Origin: Clostridiales bacterium
GTDB lineage: Bacteria; Bacillota; Clostridia; Christensenellales; CAG-917
DNA: 64,000 bases
Assembly (NCBI GenBank): GCA_022009995.1
Contig: CP091734.1
Coordinates: 992,001-1,056,000 of the forward strand
Reading direction: 5' to 3'
The notes beneath the pieces are model-generated. The model did no database searches and had not been told where the DNA came from. It was given only the letters and a program-made list of their open reading frames with translations. A program made the position numbers and the translations under genes. Shown piece after piece: positions 57,748 through 64,000 of the stretch (positions are counted from its first letter, which is position 1; each line of letters begins with the position of its first letter).

Positions 57748-57776
57748 TTTACAATATGATTTTCTTGTTGTATAAT
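57748..57776 (+). promoter_or_regulatory. Promoter of the cupin gene
   Basis: TTTACA, 17 bp, TATAAT. Back to back with the tRNA promoter. Confidence 0.75.
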
Positions 57777-57797
57777 ATTTTTCAGACGGAGGCAACT

Positions 57798-58127
57798 ATG
57801 AAAATCAATTTTAACGAAATGACGGAACAAACCATACCCAATTTCTTAGGCGGCAACGGCGACTACAACGTGAAAATGTACGTCGACGGCGAAGGCAACA
57901 AGCTGATGGTCGGAAGACTTGCGCCCGGCTCGTCGCTGGGGCTTCATAGGCACGTGATAAATGCGGAAGCCATTTACGTTTTGTCGGGCGAGGGCGTCAT
58001 GCACACCGACGAAGGCGACGAATACCTGAAAGCCGGCGAATGTACGTTTTGCCCGAAAGGTCACGAACACAGTTTTGAAAACCGGAGCGAGAAGGACCTT
58101 GTCTTTTTCGGCGCGGTGATAAAATAA
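57798..58127 (+). CDS. Small cupin-domain protein
   Basis: 109 residues, a single beta-barrel cupin. GLHRHVINAEAIYVLSGEGVMHTDEGDEYLKAGECTFCPKGHEHSFENR contains the two cupin motifs with metal-binding His and Glu residues. Start ATG after CGGAGG. The function cannot be read from the fold. Confidence 0.85.
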   Translation: MKINFNEMTEQTIPNFLGGNGDYNVKMYVDGEGNKLMVGRLAPGSSLGLHRHVINAEAIYVLSGEGVMHTDEGDEYLKAGECTFCPKGHEHSFENRSEKDLVFFGAVIK

Positions 58128-58141
58128 GAACAACGCAATAA

Positions 58142-58174
58142 AAAAGCGCCTGCAAAACTTTGCAGGCGCTTTTG
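58142..58174. terminator. Bidirectional terminator between cupin and DUF5058-partner genes
   Basis: The stem AAAAGCGCCTGCAAA / TTGCAGGCGCTTTT with flanking A- and T-runs. Confidence 0.88.
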
Positions 58175-58184
58175 TTTTTGACGA

Positions 58185-59067
58185 TTATTTGTCTTCGTTT
58201 TCTTTTTCGGTTTCGTCTTCCGCCTTGTCTTCAAGGACGACTTCGACTTTTTCGTCGCTGTCGATACCGACGTCGATGGTTTCGGTTGCCGCCGCTTTTT
58301 TGGCTTTTTTCTTGTTAATCATAATTTGCGCGAATGCGAACAGAGCGCAGAATACGATACCTACCATAAGCGACAAGCTGCCGATGTTGGTCTTGCCGTG
58401 CGAAACGCCGCTGATAAGGGCGGAAAGCCCGATAAGGATTGCGCCCGGGATAACTGCCATTTTGGGGTTTGACGATATATTTTCCGCCAAGGCTTCCGAA
58501 CAGAGCGTATACGACGCAGCCGAATGCGGGGGTAAGGTAAGGTGCCTTTTCAATGGATTGCTGCAAGGGCGATACCGCAAGGCACAGCACCATAACCGCA
58601 ATGATTAGTACGGTGACGAGCGAACTTATCGCAACCGCAATCGTGGACACGAGTTCGTTTTCTTCGGTGCCGAGTTCGGTCTCCGCAATCTCGTGCGCTT
58701 TGACGACGCAAGGGATTTTCAGGTTGGAAAGGTTGCCCGTGATAAACGCCAGGTATTCGCCGTTGGTGCCGAGCATCGGCGCGTAAATGACGGGTTCCGA
58801 AATTCCCGAGCCCAGGTTAATTATGATAAGCGTAATAATGCCGCCGTCCGCAAAAACTGCCCAGTTGGGGCTGACTTTCAGATGAATGCAGGCGACGATA
58901 GGCACCGCAATGATAAGAAGGATACCGATGGTATTCCAGATTCTGCCGATGGTGTGCCATTTTTTATTGTAATCGAAAAAGTCTTTTTCCTTTTGAGACA
59001 TCGCCTCGTATTCGGCGCGTTGTTTTTCTTTTTTCTGTTCACGCGTTAATTTTTCTTTCTTACTCAT
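58185..59067 (-). CDS. Membrane protein encoded with DUF5058 protein (one frame break)
   Basis: 294 residues after restoring two bases in the C/A run near 58473. A charged N-terminal helix (EKLTREQKKEKQRAEYEAMSQKEKDFFDYNKKWH) precedes about six TM segments, then an Ala/Glu/Asp-rich tail. Conserved-looking loop SGISEPVIYAPMLGTNGEY. The RBS AAGGAGG lies in the 15-bp gap from the DUF5058 gene, so the two are co-translated and probably one transporter. I do not recognise the family. Confidence 0.7.
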
Positions 59068-59082
59068 AGTGTTCGCGCCTCC

Positions 59083-59938
59083 TTAAAATTGTCCCGTCGT
59101 GCCGCTGATAATGCCGACGATCAGCATTGCAAACAGCATTGAAAATGCAACCGAAAAGTCGTCCAACCATTTCCATTTGAGTTTTTCACAAGGAAATCGG
59201 AAAGGACCATAAACAATGCCGCCACGATAACCGCAATGAAGTTGTAATAACTTGTGATGCGACCGGGCATAGCCGCAATCGCGCCGATGGACATTGCAAT
59301 GTAGCCGATAATCATACCGATGAAGGACACTTGGAACGCCAAGTCGCCAAGGTTGATGCCGTTGGGGTTTGCCTTTTTGCGTCGCTTTCCAGGTTTTTCG
59401 TCGCCGTATCGGGATCGACCGCGCCGCCGACTTTCATCGCGCCGAGTTTGGCAAGTTTCGGTTGAAGTTTTTTGTAAAACAAAACGACAAGAACGGGGCC
59501 CGCGATGATTGCAACCGTCATAAGGGTGACAATTGTTGCGTAATCCTGAGCGGTAACGCCGCGTTGTATAAGTAACGTTAAGCCGTCGGTGCTGCCGGTG
59601 ATTGCTTTTGCCGCGCCGTCAGCCATTTGCGTCTCATATTGCAGCGCGCCGATGACCGAAAGCCTGATTGCGGGGACGGTAATTCCCAGCGAGCCGATGA
59701 GCGTAACAACGCCGATACCGATACCGATTGCGGGCAAGACCGAAAAACTTGCGGACGTCTTGATGACCTTTTTGATTTTGGTCATATCCATGCCGATTTG
59801 TTTCGCTTTCTTTACCGATTTTACAAGATAAAAAATTGCTTCTGCCGAGATAAACACGACGATAAGGGCGTACATCAGATACATTACCCACGAGTCGGGG
59901 TTGAATCCGTTGAACCAGCCGAGGGAAGTATAAAACAT
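59083..59938 (-). CDS. DUF5058-like membrane protein (two frame breaks)
   Basis: 285 residues with about seven TM segments after restoring one A near 59378 and one A near 59190. IFYLVKSVKKAKQIGMDMTKIKKVIKTSASFSVLPAIGIGIGV and IRLSVIGALQYETQMAD match the DUF5058 pattern as I remember it. Family function is unknown, probably transport. RBS GAGGAG. It has its own promoter; the dhaKL operon lies upstream on the same strand behind a terminator. Confidence 0.72.
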
Positions 59939-59976
59939 AAAGTTCTCCTCTTTAATAAATTAAAGTATTAAGTTTA

Positions 59977-60006
59977 TTTTACATTACGCGTATATAATAA
60001 GTCAAG
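59977..60006 (-). promoter_or_regulatory. Promoter of the DUF5058 operon
   Basis: On the minus strand TTGACT, 18 bp, TAAAAT, 38 bp before ATG. Confidence 0.7.
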
Positions 60007-60055
60007 ATATTTTTTGTTTCGCACGGTAATTTGCAGGATATTTCCAAAAAAAAGC

Positions 60056-60084
60056 GCAAAAAAAAGCCTCTCCGAAGAGAGGCC
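60056..60084 (-). terminator. Terminator of gldA-dhaKL
   Basis: The stem GCCTCTC / GAGAGGC closed by a TTCG tetraloop, with an eight-T run on the minus strand. Confidence 0.92.
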
Positions 60085-60103
60085 TTGATTTTGTCGTTTC
60101 CGA

Positions 60104-61928
60104 TTACTTCTGAGTCTTAACCCATTTGGTAAGTTCGGTAAAGATGACGCCGAGACCGTATGCGCCCGCGTCGGGATGTCCGATGGACTTTCGCCGACAA
60201 CGCCCGCGCGACCGAGTCTTGCGGTGATTTGTTTGGTGTATTCCGCACCTTTGACAGCAGCGCGTGCGCCTTTTTCCATTGCTACGAACAGGCTGTCGCC
60301 TTCTTCCGCCGCTTTGGTAACTTCGTCTGCGCAGGGAACAAGAGCGTCGATAAGAGTCTTGTCGCCGACAACCGCGCCGTGACCGAACGAACGTTCGCCG
60401 GTGGTTTGTACGCCTTTAACCGCGCCTTGCAGAATCTTGCCGAGAAGGGTTGCGTCAAGTTCGTCCGCATTTCCCGCCGCTTTGCCTGCATAACGGAATC
60501 CGCTTCCCCAGATGGGGCCCGACGCGCCGCCGCAATATTCCATAATGATATCGCTTGCGCTTGTAAGGAATGCGCCGATGTTGGCTTTGTCGCGGGTTGC
60601 CCAGTCTTTCTTCAACTGTCTGAAACCTTTTGCGATGCTCATGCCGAAGTCGCCGTCGCCGCAGCTGTCCATATCGCAGAAGTGAACTTCGTTTTCGATG
60701 ATGACGTCAGCCATTTTGTCAACGAGTGCGACGAAAGCAGCCGTATTCATTTTGGGTGCGAACACGGGTTTTTCGGTGAGTTCGTAAACCGCTTTCTTTT
60801 CAGCCTTTGCGGATTTTTTCGCGGTTTCCGCTTTTCCGCACATTCTTCTTTTGCAGCGGGAACGACGTTCATCGCTTTTGCAAGAGCGCGCACCGCAACG
60901 AGCGCGGCTTCCGCTTCTTCGCTTGCCGTCGCGCCCCAGGTAAGAGCGGGGGTGTTTACGGGAGCGTCAAGCAGTGCTTTGAGTTCGTCATCGAGTTTTA
61001 AGAAAGTAATCGACGCGCCTTCCATATCAAGAGAAGTCATGTAGTTGCCGACAAGTGCGCGGTGCACTTTGAAGCCTTCTTTTGCGATGACTTTGTTGAC
61101 GGAGTTATTGAGTACGTAAAGTTCCGACAAAGGAGTGCCGCCGAAGCCGTTTACGATAACCGCGATTTCGTCGCCTTTTTGAGTTGGATGACGGCGTTGT
61201 CTTTAACGCGCGCGACCATCTTTTCGGCAAGTTCGTCGGAGGTGACGAATTTTTCGGTTGCAACGCCGGGTTCGCCGTGGATACCTACGCCGAATTCCAT
61301 GTTTTCGTCCGCAAGTTCGAAAATAGGCGTGCCTTTTGCGGGGGGCGTGCAGGAAGAAATCGCAAAGCCGATACTTGCGACGTTATCGATGACTTTCTGA
61401 GCGATTCTTTTGACTTCGGGAAGGTCCTTGCCTTGTTCCGCCGCCGCGCCTGCGATTTTGTGTACGAACATCGTGCCGGCAACGCCGCGACGACCGACGG
61501 TGTACAAAGAGTCGGTGACGGCAACGTCGTCGTTTACGAATACGGCGTCAACGTTAATGTCGTCGTCTTCTTTGGCGCGTGCGCCTGCGTTGTTGAAGTT
61601 CATGCAGTCGCCCGAGTAGTTTGATGATAAGCAGCGTGCCTTTGTCGCTTGCGGTCGCCTTAATCGCTTCGTAAACCTGAATTTGCGAAGGGGACGCGAA
61701 TACGTCGCCGCATACCGCCGCGTCGAGCATGCCTTTTCCTACGAAACCTGCGTGTGCGGGTTCGTGTCCGCTGCCGCCGCCCGAAATAAGGGTGACTTTG
61801 TTGCGGTTAATTTCCTTTTTCTTGACAACCTTAAACTTTTCAACGAATTCGAGCTCGGGATGCGCTGCCGCAAGACCGTGGCACATATCGTATACGAAAG
61901 TTTCGGGAGTGTTCATTATTTTTTTCAT
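60104..61928 (-). CDS. Dihydroxyacetone kinase, DhaK and DhaL domains fused (four frame breaks)
   Basis: ATP-dependent phosphorylation of dihydroxyacetone to DHAP. 609 residues after restoring AA near 61624, A near 61177, A near 60833 and T near 60184. DhaK part: ISGGGSGHEPAHAGFVG, GDVFASPS, KNYSGDCMNF and the substrate-binding His in FGVGIHGEPG. An Ala/Lys/Glu linker (about residues 335-370) leads to DhaL: SCGDGDFGMSIAKGF with Mg-binding Asp residues, GGASGPIWGSGF and GERSFGHGAVVGDKTLIDAL. Single-protein ATP type, not the PTS type. It starts 27 bp after gldA. Confidence 0.93.
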
Positions 61929-61955
61929 ATCGCTAAGCCCTCGATTCGTCAGAGA

Positions 61956-63114
61956 TTAGTGGCAGCAACCGCATTCTTCGTCTTCGCAGCCGTATTTGTA
62001 TGCGTGGCCGATTGCGTCCGCCGTCTTGATTGCCGCAGCGACCATGTCGGGCGTAACGGGGAACGGCATGTTGTGGACGGATTCGTCGGGAATGCAGGTC
62101 TTTTCAGCAACCGCTTTAAGAAGGTCGTCGTCGATGCTGTCGGTGCCGAGGTCTTTAAGGCAGACGGGAAGTCCGACGGACAGGCAGAAGTCAAGAACTT
62201 CGTAAAGTTCGTCTTCGGGGCTGTTTTCAAGAACAAGCTGGCAGATCGTGCCGAACGCTACCATTTCGCCGTGGAAGAATTTCGTGTGAGCGGGAAGGAG
62301 AGTAAGACCGTCGTGGATTGCGTGCGCCGCTGCAAGACCGCCCGATTCAAAACCGAGACCGGAAAGAAGAATGTTGGTTTCGATAATTCTTTCAAGAGCG
62401 GGGGTTACGACGTGCTGTTCGCATGCTGCAAGAGCCTTCGTGCCGTCGGAAAGAAGGGTTTTATAGCAAAGTTCCGCAAGGGCCGCCGCAGCCATCGTGC
62501 CGTAGCCGAGCATTTCGCCGGTTGCACGGTTTGCGCCGCAGGGAAGTCCTGCGTTGACGTTTGAGAACGATCTCACGTTTGCGCGTGCTTCGAAGTAGGT
62601 CGAAAGAGCGTCGCCCATGCCCGATACGAGGAAACGTGCGGGAGCGTTTGCGACAACCGTGGTGTCGATAAGTACTACGCTGGGATTCTGTTTGAAGTAT
62701 GCGTAATCGTCAAAGTGATGATCGTCGGTGTAAAGAACCGCCGAGTGCGAAGTGGGAGCGTCGGTTGCGGCGATCGTCGGGCAGATAATCAGGTTGTTGC
62801 CCATAGCGACGCATTTTGCGGTGTCGATTGCTTTGCCGCCGCCAAGACCGATTGTGCATGCGCAGTTGTTTCTTTGCGAAGTCTTGCATTTTCTTGACTT
62901 CGTTTCTGGAACATTCGCCGCCGAAATCGCAGGAATACAATTTGATGCCGAATTTCTTTTCGGTTGCCGCAAGCTTGTCTTTGACAAGATTCTTTGCGAA
63001 CGGGTCGGCAATAAGCAACGCGCTGTCGCCGAATGTTTTAACGAAATAACCGAGGTTAAGAAGTTCGTCTTCGCCCTGAACGTATTTGCTGGGGCAGATA
63101 AATGCTTTTCTCAT
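61956..63114 (-). CDS. gldA: Glycerol dehydrogenase (one frame break)
   Basis: Zn-dependent oxidation of glycerol to dihydroxyacetone with NAD+. 386 residues after restoring two A near 62868. GLGGGKAIDTAKCVA binds NAD; metal ligands are Asp in SGMGDALSTYFEA and His in AAHAIHDGLT and FFHGEMVAFG. The last twelve residues, CEDEECGCCH with flanks, are a Cys/His/acid-rich tail that standard GldA proteins lack as far as I know. RBS AAGGAG. First gene of the gldA-dhaKL operon. Confidence 0.93.
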
Positions 63115-63493
63115 AATAAGTCTCCTTTATATAAATTATATTGATTTTTATTCTTGGAAAACCAAGTAACAACTATATTATAAAACAACATAGCATAAAT
63201 TACAATAAAAAAATCGGTCGAAAAATAAAAAAATTTTGAACAATAATGAGATTATTTTGCACTGTATCGACGATTATAAACAAAAACTGTCAAAAGGACA
63301 TATAAATTGACACAAAAGCAAATTGTTTTTCGCGATTATGCGAGTAAATATACGAGACAATCCGCAAAAATAATAGGAAAATTCCGACAATTCGTAGGAA
63401 ATTTTTTCAGCATTATCGAATATTTTTGAACAAATTTTTGAAAAAGCGTTGAAATTGCCGTGCCGATGTTGTATAATCGCGTTGAGGGAAAAT
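63115..63493. promoter_or_regulatory. Divergent regulatory region between gldA and the PocR-domain gene
   Basis: No gene is seen in these ~380 bp. gldA promoter (-): TTGTAA, 17 bp, TATAAT at 63205-63177. PocR-gene promoter (+): TTGAAA, 17 bp, TATAAT at 63449-63477. Between them lie a direct repeat TAGGAAA (63374 and 63395, 21 bp apart, two helical turns) and a 16-mer (63250-63265) also found at 15059-15074. A CTTGG-AAAA-CCAAG palindrome (63153-63166) sits in the gldA leader. Confidence 0.65.
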
Positions 63494-64000
63494 ATGATTA
63501 ACTACGAAAGCGAACTTGCTGCAACCATAAGAAATTGCGATTTTCAGAATTACAGGACGAAATGGCAAAAGCCACAAAACTTGCGTGCATTACGGTGGAC
63601 TATACGGGCGCACCCGTTACCGCGCACAGTTGCTGCACGGATTTTTGCGCGCTCGTAAGAAATCATCCGGAATATAAACACCTTTGCGAAAAGTGCGACA
63701 GTCGCGGCGGGCTTGAAGCGGCAAGGAATAAAAAACCGTACACTTACGTTTGTCATATGGGCGTCGTCGACGTTGCGATTCCCATTATTTACCAGAATCT
63801 TTACGTCGGCGCGGTTATGTGCGGTCAGATTTTACTGCCCGAGGCGGACAAAGCGCATATCGAGAAAATCTTTTCCGAAAAAAGCGCGGTTGATTTCGCC
63901 GAAAATGCGAAAGCTTATTACGATAAGCTCACCCTTATGTCGAAAGCCGACCTCGACGCAAACATCAGCCTTATAAATTACCTTTGCAATTACCGCTTGT
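63494..64000 (+). CDS. PocR-domain sensor/regulator, N-terminal part (runs off the window; one frame break)
   Basis: One G missing near 63546 breaks the frame. Downstream, TKLACITVDYTGAPVT, CTDFCALVRNHPEYKHLCEKCD, YVCHMGVVDVAIPII and YVGAVMCGQIL are the PocR ligand-binding domain, whose Cys-rich loops sense small diols/glycerol-like compounds in AraC-type activators. The output domain is outside the window, probably AraC HTH or histidine kinase. Divergent from gldA-dhaKL, so likely its regulator. ATG after GAGGGA. Confidence 0.8.

Overview
The window looks like chromosomal DNA of an uncultured anaerobic Bacillota (class Clostridia). The reasons are an rnfCDGEAB operon in clostridial order, an L21-leader/rplU/prp/rpmA cluster in which L27 carries the Firmicute N-terminal extension, a NfeD-FloA pair, and a maf-mreB-minD-minE-M50-protease neighbourhood that echoes the Bacillus/Clostridium mre-min-spoIVF-rplU region. 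There are no rRNA genes, CRISPR arrays, prophage modules or transposase genes; one tRNA-Gly(CCC) is present.

Layout. 1-8.5 kb: ABC permease tail, cation/H+ antiporter, AlkD-like protein, Fe-alcohol dehydrogenase (-), GPH sugar transporter, YdcF, COG2509 flavoprotein. 8.5-16 kb: membrane protein (-), thyA-folA, a ~1,270-residue lipoprotein (-), two half-size TauE/SafE genes. 16-21 kb: rnfCDGEAB. 21-30 kb: ppx, maf, mreB-like, minD, minE, a small membrane protein and M50 protease (-), rng, rplU, prp, rpmA. 30-37 kb: ogg-type glycosylase, NYN-like protein, VorB-type 2-oxoacid:ferredoxin oxidoreductase (delta-alpha-beta-gamma), MBL hydrolase, NfeD, FloA. 37-46 kb: GH31, YhhN, PatB-type lyase, ABC exporter, asnA-asnS. 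46-56 kb: XRE regulator, RlmL-like methyltransferase, GH27, GH36 (-), purA (-), amidohydrolase (-), second GPH transporter, second XRE switch. 56-64 kb: unknown ORF, lipoprotein (-), tRNA-Gly (-), cupin, DUF5058 pair (-), gldA-dhaKL (-), and a divergent PocR-domain sensor running off the end.

Physiology inferred: a fermenter that takes up and hydrolyses glycosides (two GPH symporters, GH31, GH27, GH36), oxidises glycerol through dihydroxyacetone, makes ferredoxin-dependent acyl-CoA from 2-oxoacids, and balances ferredoxin/NADH through Rnf.

Sequence quality matters here. About 42 reading-frame breaks in 27 genes can each be repaired by restoring 1-2 bases, nearly always in a short homopolymer, and every repaired gene then has a whole number of codons and a normal family length. 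I therefore annotate these as single genes and treat the breaks as probable homopolymer under-calling, not gene decay.

The most unusual content is non-coding: a ~280-bp palindromic repeat family (three full copies, one remnant) whose stems covary between copies and whose end supplies the stop codon of two genes; a second hairpin family with an invariant loop and covarying stems; and at least four genes whose -10 box lies exactly six bases before ATG (leaderless transcription), including a divergent XRE switch whose operator repeat is exactly the 17-bp promoter spacer.
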